19,380 nt of DNA from an uncultured Eubacteriales bacterium (lineage in GTDB: Bacteria; Bacillota; Clostridia; Lachnospirales; Anaerotignaceae). The stretch lies in NCBI GenBank assembly GCA_902406135.1, contig CABPCX010000003.1, positions 1-19,380 of the forward strand. Direction: 5' to 3'. Under the pieces are notes generated by a model. The model saw only the letters and a list, made by a program, of their open reading frames with translations, was not told the DNA's origin and searched no databases. The position numbers and the translations under genes are program-made. Below, one piece after another: positions 13,082 through 19,380 of the stretch; positions within the stretch are counted from its first letter, which is position 1; each line of letters begins with the position of its first letter.

Positions 13082-13916
13082 CGTCAGCCACCCCCAGATA
13101 TGCATCGATTACGCGTGGATTCTTCTGAATTTCTTCAGGAGTTCCGCTCGCTATGGTCTTTCCGAAGTCAAGAACATAAATACGGTCCGATATCTGCATT
13201 ACCAGGTCCATATGATGCTCTATCATAAATACGGAAAGGTCGTATTTTTCTTTTATTTCCTTTATGAAATCGGTAAGTTCCAGTGTTTCCTGCGGGTTCA
13301 TACCTGCCGCAGGCTCGTCAAGGAGAAGAAGATGGGGCTCCGTTGCAAGGGCACGGGCTATTTCTACTCTTCTCTGAAGTCCGTAGGGAAGAGATGAAGC
13401 TATTTCGTCCTTGAGATGTATCATATTCTGCATATCAAGAAGTTCAAGGGCTTCTTTTCTCATTCTGCGCTCTTCCTTCATATTGAGCCTGAATGTTGCG
13501 GAAAATACGTTTTGATGGGCTCTCATATGCTTTGCGATGAGAACGTTCTCAAATACAGTAAGATTTGAGAAAAGACGTATGTTCTGGAATGTACGGGCAA
13601 CACCGAGTTTTGTTATCTGGTCAGGTGTTTTTGTTATGAGCTTTGTGTACTTATCGGCATTTTCGCCCTTGTACAATGCCTTCATCTTGCCCTGGGGATG
13701 GCTTTCTATTATTACGTTTCCATCCAGTGATACAAGGCCGTTTGTGGGCTGGTAAACACCTGTTATACAGTTAAATGCCGTTGTTTTACCGGCACCGTTG
13801 GGACCGATAAGGGCTACTATTTCGTCTTTATTTACATCTATGGAAAGATTGTTTACGGCAACGACACCGCCAAACTGCATTGTGACATTTTCAACGTGAA
13901 GTATATTTTCTGGCAT
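13068..13916 (-). CDS. livG: Branched-chain-type amino-acid ABC importer, ATPase LivG
   Basis: The 282-residue protein is slightly longer than typical LivG, with a charged insert at about residues 72-98 between the Walker A strand and the Q-loop. Motifs: Walker A GPNGAGKTT (38-46), 'ARTFQNIRLF' with Q-loop Gln111, signature 'LPYGLQRR' (176-183; a Tyr-Gly variant normal for LivG), Walker B LLLLDEP (196-202), 'AAGMNP', and switch histidine in 'MIEHHMD' (231-237). Its ATG shares one base with the livM stop (TAATG). It forms a heterodimer with LivF in the usual model. Confidence 0.95.
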   Translation of the reverse strand: MPENILHVENVTMQFGGVVAVNNLSIDVNKDEIVALIGPNGAGKTTAFNCITGVYQPTNGLVSLDGNVIIESHPQGKMKALYKGENADKYTKLITKTPDQITKLGVARTFQNIRLFSNLTVFENVLIAKHMRAHQNVFSATFRLNMKEERRMRKEALELLDMQNMIHLKDEIASSLPYGLQRRVEIARALATEPHLLLLDEPAAGMNPQETLELTDFIKEIKEKYDLSVFMIEHHMDLVMQISDRIYVLDFGKTIASGTPEEIQKNPRVIDAYLGVADDAEN

Positions 13917-15037
13917 TATTCGTCGCCTCCAGTCTCTTTAGCAGCCTTTTTTCTTGAAAACGCTGCCGGTATCCGCTTAAACAGCCGCGCCAGGCCGTCC
14001 CAGGAGAATTCGTTTGTTCCCATTATACCTCTGCGGTAGAAAAGAACTACTACCATAAGAAGGATAGAGAATATTACCATTCGGAAGCCTGCTCTGAAAA
14101 GAGGTATCTGAACTCCCGCAATAACCAGGGGCTCGTCGAAGAAACGAAGCCATTCCTGACCGCAGTTTACAAGGAATGCACCGATGATGCTTCCCGTTAC
14201 CGAGCCGATACCGCCGATAACAACCATAAGGAGGATATTGTATGTAAGCGTTACCTGGAATGTCTTGGCATCGATTGAACGCATATATACTGCTAAAAGT
14301 CCTCCGGCTATGCCTGTAAAGAATGAGCTTACGATGAAAGCCATCTGTTTGTGTTTGAAAAGATTTATACCCATTGCCTCGGCTGCCACGTCGTTTTCTC
14401 TTATGGCTTTAAATGCACGGCCATAGGACGAATTTATGAGCAGCACCATTATTCCTATACATATAACAGCTATAAGTGTAGGAGTAAATATTGTTGAAAA
14501 TCCGGGTATGTTTTTAAGTCCGTATGAACCGTTTGTTATTCTGTCCATCTGGGGAGCTGATATAACGGCTCTGATTATTTCCGATATACCTAAAGTAGCT
14601 ATGGCAAGGTAGTCGCTCTTAAGACGAAGTACGGGGATACCGATAAGGGCCGCAAGAGCCGCTGCCAGAAGTCCTCCCAGTATGAGAGCTACGGGGAAAG
14701 GAAGCTGGATATTTGCTATAGCTTCGTTTATTCCGCTGATATAGTATACGTTGGGACGTACGTCAACGGGGATTGTAAATATGGCTACCGTATATGCGCC
14801 TATGGCCATAAAGCCCGCCTGGCCTAAGGAGAAAAGTCCTGTAAAACCTGTAAGAAGGTTCATGGCTACCGCTACGATGGCGTATATAAGGCTTCTTTCG
14901 ATTATTGATATTGCATAGTTATGCTGAGCTGCATTGGACTCAAGCATAAACAGTATGGCGGCTATAACTATAACCGCAATTATTGACAGCACCGCATTTC
15001 TTTTTCTGCTGGGTGCAACCGATAATGTATTTTTCAT
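13916..15037 (-). CDS. livM: Branched-chain-type amino-acid ABC importer, permease LivM
   Basis: The start is set at ATG 15037 (373 residues) because GAGGTGA is 5 bases upstream; a GTG at 15046 is inside that site. It is a hydrophobic permease with 8-10 helices and LivM landmarks: 'NLLTGFTGLFSLGQAGFMAIGAY' (about 60-82), 'RLKSDYLAIATLG', 'SSYGRAFKAIRENDVAAEAMGIN' (the ATPase-contact loop, about 206-228) and 'VVIGGIGSVTGSIIGAF' near the C-terminal third. The tail is basic and cytoplasmic (FSRKKAAKETGGDE). It partners LivH; the start lies 10 bases downstream of the livH stop. Confidence 0.94.
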   Translation of the reverse strand: MKNTLSVAPSRKRNAVLSIIAVIVIAAILFMLESNAAQHNYAISIIERSLIYAIVAVAMNLLTGFTGLFSLGQAGFMAIGAYTVAIFTIPVDVRPNVYYISGINEAIANIQLPFPVALILGGLLAAALAALIGIPVLRLKSDYLAIATLGISEIIRAVISAPQMDRITNGSYGLKNIPGFSTIFTPTLIAVICIGIMVLLINSSYGRAFKAIRENDVAAEAMGINLFKHKQMAFIVSSFFTGIAGGLLAVYMRSIDAKTFQVTLTYNILLMVVIGGIGSVTGSIIGAFLVNCGQEWLRFFDEPLVIAGVQIPLFRAGFRMVIFSILLMVVVLFYRRGIMGTNEFSWDGLARLFKRIPAAFSRKKAAKETGGDE

Positions 15038-15047
15038 AGCTGTCACC

Positions 15048-15929
15048 TCACGCTTTGTCTGTAGCTTTCTCGCCGAATATACCTGTCGGTCTGAAAAGCA
15101 GCATTATTATAAGTAGCAGGAAAGTAAACGCGTCGCTGTAGGTGGAATATCCTGCGGCTGTGATTATTGTCTCACCCATACCGAGTATAAATCCGCCGAC
15201 AACAGCGCCGGGTATGGAGCCTATGCCGCCTACTACGGCAGCAACGAAGCACCTGAGTCCGGGAAGTGAACCGCTGTAAGGATACACTGTCATACGGTCT
15301 GTAAAGTAAAGTATTGAACCGATACCGGCAAGAAGTGAGCCGATAACGAATGTGTAGCTGATTATGTTGTTTATTTTTATACCCATGACCTGAGCAGTAT
15401 CATAATCCTTTGAAACCGCTCTCATGGCCATACCCATTTTTGTGTGGTTAATGAGCTGCATAAGAATGACTACAAGAACTATTGTTACAATAGGTGTTAT
15501 GAATGTAACAAGTGACGCCGATACGTCGCCAAACTGATATATCTTTTTGAGAACGGGTATCTCGGGATAGCCCTTGGGAAGAGCCGTGAAAAGATATGTA
15601 GCAAGGTTCTGGAGAAGGTATGATACGCCGATAGCCGATATCATAATTGACATTCTCGGAGCGGAACGTAAAGGTTTATAGGCAACTTTCTCGATAACTA
15701 CGCCAAGGATTACCGTGCCAAGAAGTGTTACGGGAATGGCTATATACCAGGGCAGGCTGACCATAGCAAAAATCATAAAATATCCTGCCATCATAAATAT
15801 ATCGCCGTGTGCGAAGTTTATGAGTCGAAGTATACCGTATACCATTGTGTAGCCTATTGCTATAAGTGCATAGGCGCCGCCCAGAGAAACACCTGTCAGA
15901 CAGTGCTGGATTATTGTGGATAAACTCAT
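15048..15929 (-). CDS. livH: Branched-chain-type amino-acid ABC importer, permease LivH
   Basis: The start is set at ATG 15929 (293 residues), with AGGGGGC 7-8 bases upstream. The open frame continues to 15983, but that part crosses a hairpin and has no ribosome site. Family landmarks follow directly: 'GGAYALIAIGYTMVYGILRLINFAHGDIFM' (about 17-46, the LivH signature), 'GMAMRAVSKDYDTAQVMGI' (about 182-200, the ATPase-contact loop) and 'AAVVGGIGSIPGAVVGGFILG'. It is the first gene after the livK terminator and a large hairpin, so it is probably expressed by read-through at a lower level than the binding protein. Confidence 0.94.
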   Translation of the reverse strand: MSLSTIIQHCLTGVSLGGAYALIAIGYTMVYGILRLINFAHGDIFMMAGYFMIFAMVSLPWYIAIPVTLLGTVILGVVIEKVAYKPLRSAPRMSIMISAIGVSYLLQNLATYLFTALPKGYPEIPVLKKIYQFGDVSASLVTFITPIVTIVLVVILMQLINHTKMGMAMRAVSKDYDTAQVMGIKINNIISYTFVIGSLLAGIGSILYFTDRMTVYPYSGSLPGLRCFVAAVVGGIGSIPGAVVGGFILGMGETIITAAGYSTYSDAFTFLLLIIMLLFRPTGIFGEKATDKA

Positions 15930-15969
15930 AATAAAAGCCCCCTGTAAAGTAAATTCTCTGCTCATATAA

Positions 15970-16030
15970 CCTTCAGCGTACAAAGGAAATATATAACTTC
16001 CTGAAATATATATCCTTTGTCCACTGAAGG
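15970..16030. other. Long imperfect hairpin between livK and livH
   Basis: CCTTCAG (15970-15976) pairs with CTGAAGG (16024-16030), then ACAAAGGA (15980-15987) with TCCTTTGT (16013-16020), separated by a symmetrical 3x3 internal loop. AT-rich inner arms extend the helix. It has no T-run, so it is not a terminator. It would lie in the 5' part of any livHMGF transcript that reads through the livK terminator. Confidence 0.7.
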
Positions 16031-16040
16031 TACATAAATT

Positions 16041-16076
16041 TAAAAAACGAGCGGGGGAGAAGGCTCTTCCCAGCTC
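16041..16076 (-). terminator. Partial terminator after livK
   Basis: In minus-strand RNA the GAGC-TGGG-AAGAG arm (16076 downward) folds on CTTCT-CCCC-CGCTC (to 16049) with two mismatches, followed by GTTTTTTAAATTT (16048-16036). An imperfect stem plus a T-run 18 bases after the livK stop fits a leaky terminator that raises binding protein over transporter. Confidence 0.75.
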
Positions 16077-16093
16077 TGTTAATAACTTAAAAA

Positions 16094-17296
16094 TTATTCT
16101 GCTGCTGTATCATCAAGAGATACTGTTTTAAGGAACTGGAACTGTCCGTCTTTTACAGTCTTGATGAATGCAAGGCTCTTGTCAGCGTCGCCGTTTTCAT
16201 CAAACTTGATATCTCCTGTAACGCCTGTAACCTGTACGTTCACAAGGGCATCTCTTACAGCTGCGGGATCTGTTGAACCTGCATCTTTGATAGCCTGAAC
16301 GAGTGTAAGGTATGCATCGTATCCGAGAGCTGAAACTGCGGGGATAACATCGGGTTCACCAATGCTTGTAAGATATTCTTTGAATCCTGTAAGGAATGAA
16401 GCTGCTTCGTCGTTTGCGGGAGCTGCTTCATCATAGAATGTTGAAAGAACGATGCCTTCTGCGTCAGCGCCGGCGTTTTCAATGATTGTTGCGTTCTCCC
16501 ATGTATCGCCTGCTGCGATAACAGCTGTGATACCCATCTCACGAGCCTGTTTGATGATAAGGGGAGCTGTTGTGATTGATGAAGGTGCAAAGATTATATC
16601 AGGGTTTGCAGCCTTGATGTTTGTAAGGATTGCTTTGAAGTCTGACTGGTTCGTCTGGAACTGCTCTTCAGCAACGATTGTTCCGCCATGCTCTTCAAAT
16701 GATGATTTGAAGTATGAACCAAGTCCTGATGAATAGTCATCGCCAAGCTGTGTGATTATAGCTGCTGACTCATATCCGTTCTGGATAGCGTAGTTAGCCA
16801 TAACTGTTCCCTGGAAAGGATCGATGAAGCATACACGGAAGTACCAGTCATTGCCGCTTGTAACCTGAGGGTTTGTGCAGGAGCAGCCAATGGCGGGAAT
16901 TCCTGCTTCGGCAAATATATCTCCGGCAGCGATTGAAACGCCTGAGCCGTATGAACCAAGAATACCTACAACACCTTCTGAAACAAGTTTCTGAGCTGCT
17001 GTAACGGCTTCTGTTTTGTCTGATTTGTTGTCAACTTCTACAAGTTCGATGGTATATTCTGTTCCGCCGATTTCAACTGTGGGATATACCTGGTTTGCGT
17101 AGCGGATACCGTAAACTTCCTGGAGACCGCCGCCGCCGTTTTCACCTGTCTGAGGCTCGAAAACACCGATTTTAATTACGTTTTCGCCTGAAGCCTGTTC
17201 TGTGCTGCCTGAGCTTGAGCTTGATGAGCTTCCGCATCCGGCAAGGGCTCCGATTGTAAGGCAGGCTGATAATGTAAGAGCTATAAGTTTCTTCAT
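16094..17296 (-). CDS. livK: Branched-chain-type amino-acid ABC importer, binding lipoprotein LivK
   Basis: The 400-residue type I periplasmic-binding-protein homologue (Peripla_BP_6) has a lipoprotein signal: Lys2-Lys3, a hydrophobic stretch, and 'LAGC' with Cys21, then a Ser-rich linker (22-30). The mature protein opens with 'IKIGVFEPQTGENGGGG', followed by 'VSEGVVGILGSYGSG', 'GIPAIGCSCTNPQV', 'FRVCFIDPFQG' and 'PAVSALGYDAYL', all in family order. The usual ligands are Leu/Ile/Val, but the family also binds amides, urea and aromatic compounds, so the substrate is only inferred. AGGAGGAAG precedes the ATG, and a near-consensus promoter lies 66 bases upstream. It is the first gene of the liv operon. 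Confidence 0.94.
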   Translation of the reverse strand: MKKLIALTLSACLTIGALAGCGSSSSSSSGSTEQASGENVIKIGVFEPQTGENGGGGLQEVYGIRYANQVYPTVEIGGTEYTIELVEVDNKSDKTEAVTAAQKLVSEGVVGILGSYGSGVSIAAGDIFAEAGIPAIGCSCTNPQVTSGNDWYFRVCFIDPFQGTVMANYAIQNGYESAAIITQLGDDYSSGLGSYFKSSFEEHGGTIVAEEQFQTNQSDFKAILTNIKAANPDIIFAPSSITTAPLIIKQAREMGITAVIAAGDTWENATIIENAGADAEGIVLSTFYDEAAPANDEAASFLTGFKEYLTSIGEPDVIPAVSALGYDAYLTLVQAIKDAGSTDPAAVRDALVNVQVTGVTGDIKFDENGDADKSLAFIKTVKDGQFQFLKTVSLDDTAAE

Positions 17297-17331
17297 ATTT
17301 CTTCCTCCTAAATATGTTTTTGTCTACAGTG

Positions 17332-17349
17332 CGGAAACAATTGTCCGCG
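17332..17349 (-). other. Small hairpin in the livK 5' leader
   Basis: GCGGA (17332-17336) pairs with TCCGC (17345-17349) around a loop holding the palindrome CAATTG. It could stabilise the message or bind a protein; its function is unknown. Confidence 0.4.
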
Positions 17350-17361
17350 TCTGTGATTTTC

Positions 17362-17390
17362 ATTATACTGCGTCTTACCATAAAATGCAA
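17362..17390 (-). promoter_or_regulatory. Promoter of the liv operon
   Basis: On the minus strand, TTGCAT (17390-17385), a 17-base spacer and a perfect TATAAT (17367-17362). The start is near 17355, giving a leader of about 58 bases. Confidence 0.82.
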
Positions 17391-17447
17391 TAGTTTAAAG
17401 CATTAATTGGCGATTGTACTTGAAAAAAAACTATTTGCCAGAAATGG

Positions 17448-17459
17448 CAGTATATACTG
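17448..17459. promoter_or_regulatory. Palindrome CAGTATATACTG, possible operator
   Basis: A perfect 12-base palindrome lies upstream of the liv promoter, next to a TGCCA-GAAA-TGGCA hairpin (17436-17449). It is in the position of an activator or repressor site for either divergent gene; no protein is assigned. Confidence 0.4.
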
Positions 17460-17484
17460 TTTCAGGATATTGTTTTTAAAAACC

Positions 17485-17505
17485 ATGTTCGGTCTAGACG
17501 GACAT
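17485..17505. promoter_or_regulatory. Inverted repeat ATGTTCG-N7-CGGACAT
   Basis: Seven-base arms (one G.T pair) flank GTCTAGA. It lies between the two divergent promoters and has no T-run. It is a possible operator. Confidence 0.35.
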
Positions 17506-17523
17506 AAACACTCCTCCCCGTGC

Positions 17524-17567
17524 TTGAAAAAAATGCATATATAATGTAATATCTATTTATATTACAT
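17524..17567 (+). promoter_or_regulatory. Promoter and operator of the metallo-beta-lactamase-fold gene
   Basis: TTGAAA (17524-17529), a 17-base spacer and TAATAT (17547-17552) form a fair promoter. A perfect 9-bp inverted repeat, ATGTAATAT (17544-17552) and ATATTACAT (17559-17567) with a 6-base spacer, covers the -10 and the start point, as expected for a repressor site. ATGTA...TACAT-type arms are seen with PadR and some TetR/GntR regulators. No regulator gene of that kind is next to it. Confidence 0.6.
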
Positions 17568-17587
17568 CGGCAGGGGGAATGTATCCG

Positions 17588-18532
17588 ATGAAGGATTTTT
17601 ATTGCGTAAAAAATAATACATGGTGCATAGACACCGGAAGAACCCTTATGGGAGTATACAGGCTCAATGATACGGATATAATCATGCTTGATTCAGGAAC
17701 TTCCTACGGGGGCTATGAAACAAAAAAACTGATGAATGTCATAGACGGCGCAAACCTTAACGTAAAGGCCATAATAGCCACCCACGGACATCTTGACCAT
17801 ATAGGAAACAACGAAAAACTTATTGAAAAATTCGGCTGTAAAATATATATGTACGGAGCCGAGGGATATATGTGCAATGATATGGATAGTCTCAGGATGC
17901 AGCATTCACTGGTGCCCTTTGACAGCACCATAGAGGAAGCGCTCAAGTGTATGAAGAGCAGGGTTGACGTATTCATTGACCCTGGGGCTGAAATCGTAGA
18001 TATATGCGGAGTGCCCTTCAGAATAGTGCATACACCGGGACACAGTCTTTCCCATATATCCATAATAACTCCCGACAACATAGGTATGCTGGGAGATGCC
18101 CTTATGACTGAAAATGAGATAGTTAAGACCAAAATACCCTATGCGTCCAATTTCGCAGTGGATTTTGCTTCAAAAAGAAAGCTTCTGTCCTTAAACTGCG
18201 ACAGATATATAATATCCCACAGGGGAGTAAGAAGCGGCTGGGAGTTGGAAAGGGAAATAGAGGCCAATATCAATTATCTCAAGACCAGGGCGGATGTGGT
18301 GCTCAGCTATATTGAGGACGGTATGTGCTTTGACGATATAGCCGCAGCCGTAATAACATGTATGAACATAAAAATAGGCAACAGATACTATTTCTTTGAT
18401 ATTCACAGTATGATAATGCCCTATGTGCAGTACCTGGAGGAAAGCGGAAAGGTAGAAACATATTATGAAAAGGGATATGTAAGATACAGGGTTGCAGAAA
18501 ACGGGGACGAGCATCAGGAAACGTTAAAATAA
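17588..18532 (+). CDS. Metallo-beta-lactamase-fold hydrolase
   Basis: The start is set at ATG 17588 (314 residues), which lies 10 bases after AGGGGG; ATG 17579 would be too close. Metal-binding motifs of the MBL fold are complete: 'THGHLDHIGN' (HxHxDH), 'HTPGHS' for the third-strand histidine, Asp in 'MLGDAL', and the last histidine in 'IISHRG'. Residues about 1-215 form the hydrolase. The remaining 100 residues are helical, with 'DDIAAAVITCMNIKI' and 'VQYLEESGKVETYYEKGYVRYRV', which looks like a winged-helix-type domain as in LACTB2-like and other MBL proteins. Substrate unknown: candidates include thioesters (glyoxalase II-like), esters or RNA. It is transcribed alone, from a promoter with a strong inverted repeat. 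Confidence 0.85.
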   Translation: MKDFYCVKNNTWCIDTGRTLMGVYRLNDTDIIMLDSGTSYGGYETKKLMNVIDGANLNVKAIIATHGHLDHIGNNEKLIEKFGCKIYMYGAEGYMCNDMDSLRMQHSLVPFDSTIEEALKCMKSRVDVFIDPGAEIVDICGVPFRIVHTPGHSLSHISIITPDNIGMLGDALMTENEIVKTKIPYASNFAVDFASKRKLLSLNCDRYIISHRGVRSGWELEREIEANINYLKTRADVVLSYIEDGMCFDDIAAAVITCMNIKIGNRYYFFDIHSMIMPYVQYLEESGKVETYYEKGYVRYRVAENGDEHQETLK

Positions 18533-18534
18533 TA

Positions 18535-18662
18535 AAAGGCGCCAAGGGGGATTTGCCTTGCCGGAAATTATTCCGGCTGCGGTTTCCCTTTGGGAAATCT
18601 TAGTTGCACAAGCCCTTTGGGGGCATTGAAAAAAATATAAAATTTAGTTTTTCTAAAAGCTT
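18535..18662 (+). other. Hairpin cluster after the MBL-fold gene
   Basis: No gene is found here. Four consecutive hairpins can form: CAAGG/CCTTG (18543-18560), GCCGGAA/TTCCGGC (18560-18577), TTTCCC/GGGAAA (18583-18597) and CAAGCCC/GGGC(A)TTG (18609-18628, one bulge). The 11-mer AAAGGCGCCAA at 18535-18545 is repeated exactly at 18663-18673, the 5' arm of the terminator, so the terminator's 3' arm can pair with either copy. Pairing with the distal copy would close a multi-branched RNA of about 150 bases. Confidence 0.55.
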
Positions 18663-18692
18663 AAAGGCGCCAAAAGAGGCGCCTTTTATTTT
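18663..18692 (+). terminator. Terminator of the MBL-fold gene / hairpin-cluster RNA
   Basis: AAAGGCGCC (18663-18671) pairs with GGCGCCTTT (18678-18686), loop AAAAGA, followed by TTTATTTT. Confidence 0.9.
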
Positions 18693-18924
18693 GGGTAAAT
18701 AGGCTTTAAGGTCATTACGGGCAGAGAAATGCGGCGGAAATAGAGACTGCTGAAAAATTTGAATGGCAGAATAAAATGCGTAAAGCTGATGAACTGAACA
18801 AAGACAGAATCGGAAAGGCCGCTCCGGCTGAGAGGAATGATGTGGTGCGGTATAAAAAACGGCAGGACAAAGATAAGATGTCCGCCGCGCCTGCGCAGAA
18901 ATAATTTATATGCCAAAAGAAATT
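18693..18924. other. Gene-poor purine-rich stretch with a startless open frame
   Basis: No gene with a start and ribosome site is found. A plus-strand frame is open from just after TAA (18708-18710) to TAA (18902-18904), about 63 codons, reading '...AEKFEWQNKMRKADELNKD...' and '...VVRYKKRQDKDKMSAAPAQK'. The composition is protein-like, but there is no start codon near its beginning. This may be a gene remnant. The minus-strand hydrophobic frames are its mirror. Confidence 0.4.
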
Positions 18925-18950
18925 AAAAAAGGGTGCCTTAGCTGACACCC
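18925..18950 (-). terminator. Terminator of the tRNA-Lys transcript
   Basis: On the minus strand, GGGTG (18950-18946) pairs with CACCC (18935-18931), followed by six Ts (18930-18925). It lies 68 bases beyond the tRNA 3' end. Confidence 0.82.
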
Positions 18951-19017
18951 TGAATTTTCGTATAAAAAAGCAACGAGACCCCACAACCTATACATTTGCA
19001 AAACCTCGCCGCTGCGA

Positions 19018-19090
19018 TACACCTTTGGGGGCTCGAACCCCAGACCCACTGATTAAGAGTCAGTTGCTCTACCAACTGAGCTAAAGGTGC
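19018..19090 (-). tRNA. tRNA-Lys (anticodon CUU)
   Basis: The 73-base cloverleaf reads on the minus strand: acceptor GCACCTT with AAGGTGT (first pair G.U), D arm GCTC-AGTTGGTA-GAGC, anticodon arm ACTGA-CTCTTAA-TCAGT with anticodon CTT, variable GGGTC, and T arm TGGGG-TTCGAGC-CCCCA. The discriminator is A73. CCA is not encoded. It is transcribed alone, from its own consensus promoter. Confidence 0.97.
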
Positions 19091-19103
19091 TCAATATGTT
19101 ATT

Positions 19104-19119
19104 TTCTTGACTGCAAGAA
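19104..19119 (-). other. Hairpin in the tRNA-Lys 5' leader
   Basis: TTCTTG and CAAGAA form a perfect 6-bp stem with a 4-base loop, between the -10 element and the mature 5' end. It may assist RNase P processing or simply be a leader fold. Confidence 0.4.
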
Positions 19120-19121
19120 AT

Positions 19122-19150
19122 ATATTAGCACGTAATTTAAGATATGTCAA
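19122..19150 (-). promoter_or_regulatory. Promoter of tRNA-Lys
   Basis: On the minus strand, TTGACA (19150-19145), a 17-base spacer and TAATAT (19127-19122); start near 19115. Confidence 0.85.
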
Positions 19151-19352
19151 CATTTTTTTTAATAAATTTGCGTTTTTATTAAAAAAATATTATATTAGTA
19201 TAAATTGTATTTAAGAGCGAAGAAAATTCTTATAATATGAGATAGGGAAATATGCTTCTTACGGCTTTTATAAAGGCTGTAAAGGGCGAAAAATATCTTA
19301 AAAGGGGAGACGCTTCCCGAGAGCATAAGATAAAGGAAAAAAGGAGAAAAAT

Positions 19353-19380
19353 ATGGGTTTTAAAATCGACGGCAATGCCG
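19353..19380 (+). CDS. Start of an unidentified gene (cut by the window edge)
   Basis: ATG 19353 is preceded by AAAGGAGA at a normal distance and begins MGFKIDGNA. Nine codons are too few to assign a family. A second frame starting at ATG 19252 is also open to the window end, with a weaker site (AGGGAAAT) upstream; only one of the two is likely to be real, and 19353 has the better ribosome site. Confidence 0.55.

Noticed and set aside
18686..18984. Minus-strand hydrophobic ORFs as small membrane proteins
   Set aside because: They run through the tRNA terminator, lack ribosome sites, and mirror a plus-strand purine-rich frame.
1..19380. CRISPR array, insertion sequence or prophage
   Set aside because: No regularly spaced repeats, transposase, integrase or phage genes are visible.

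Overview
The window looks like a chromosomal stretch from an anaerobic, low-to-mid GC Firmicute of the Clostridia (Lachnospiraceae-like). The grounds are AGGAGG ribosome sites, AGA/ATA codon use, many intrinsic terminators, a lysine (L-box) riboswitch, an MTH1187-type thiamine-binding protein, a DUF4177 protein and a complete Liv-type amino-acid importer. The exact taxon cannot be read from the sequence. No mobile element, phage gene or CRISPR array is visible.

Layout, left to right. (1) 1-275: C-terminal end of a MocR/PdxR-type regulator. (2) 369-3326: promoter, lysine riboswitch with terminator, then a polar amino-acid ABC importer (binding lipoprotein, permease, ATPase), very probably for lysine. 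(3) 3380-4530: a leader that folds as a multi-branched RNA, then a thiamine-binding protein translationally coupled to a HAD phosphatase. (4) 4594-5835: an XRE-cupin repressor and a LysE-family exporter, divergently placed with interlocked promoters. (5) 5845-8726, minus strand: a LarA-like nickel-pincer racemase homologue followed by a sodium:solute symporter. (6) 8870-10473, minus strand: a CNNM/CBS/CorC transporter preceded by a promoter, a 35-codon acidic small ORF and a hairpin. (7) 10630-11875: a three-gene unit (small lipoprotein, DUF4177, unknown protein). (8) 11876-12346: gene-poor purine-rich DNA with short repeats. (9) 12347-17390, minus strand: livK, a terminator and a large hairpin, then livH-livM-livG-livF. 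(10) 17448-18687: palindromes, a metallo-beta-lactamase-fold protein, then a cluster of hairpins. (11) 18688-19380: gene-poor DNA, tRNA-Lys(CUU) on the minus strand, and the first codons of another gene.

The main theme is amino-acid and small-molecule transport under RNA-level control: an L-box importer, a LysE-type exporter with its own repressor, a branched-chain-type importer split by a terminator, and a hydroxyacid uptake/racemisation pair. The two observations most worth following are the unassigned structured leader at 3419-3514 and the candidate leader peptide/attenuator at 10251-10473. The second hairpin is fully paired only as minus-strand RNA, because its two mismatches are G.U there and C.A on the other strand. 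It lies upstream of a CorC-type (magnesium-related) gene.
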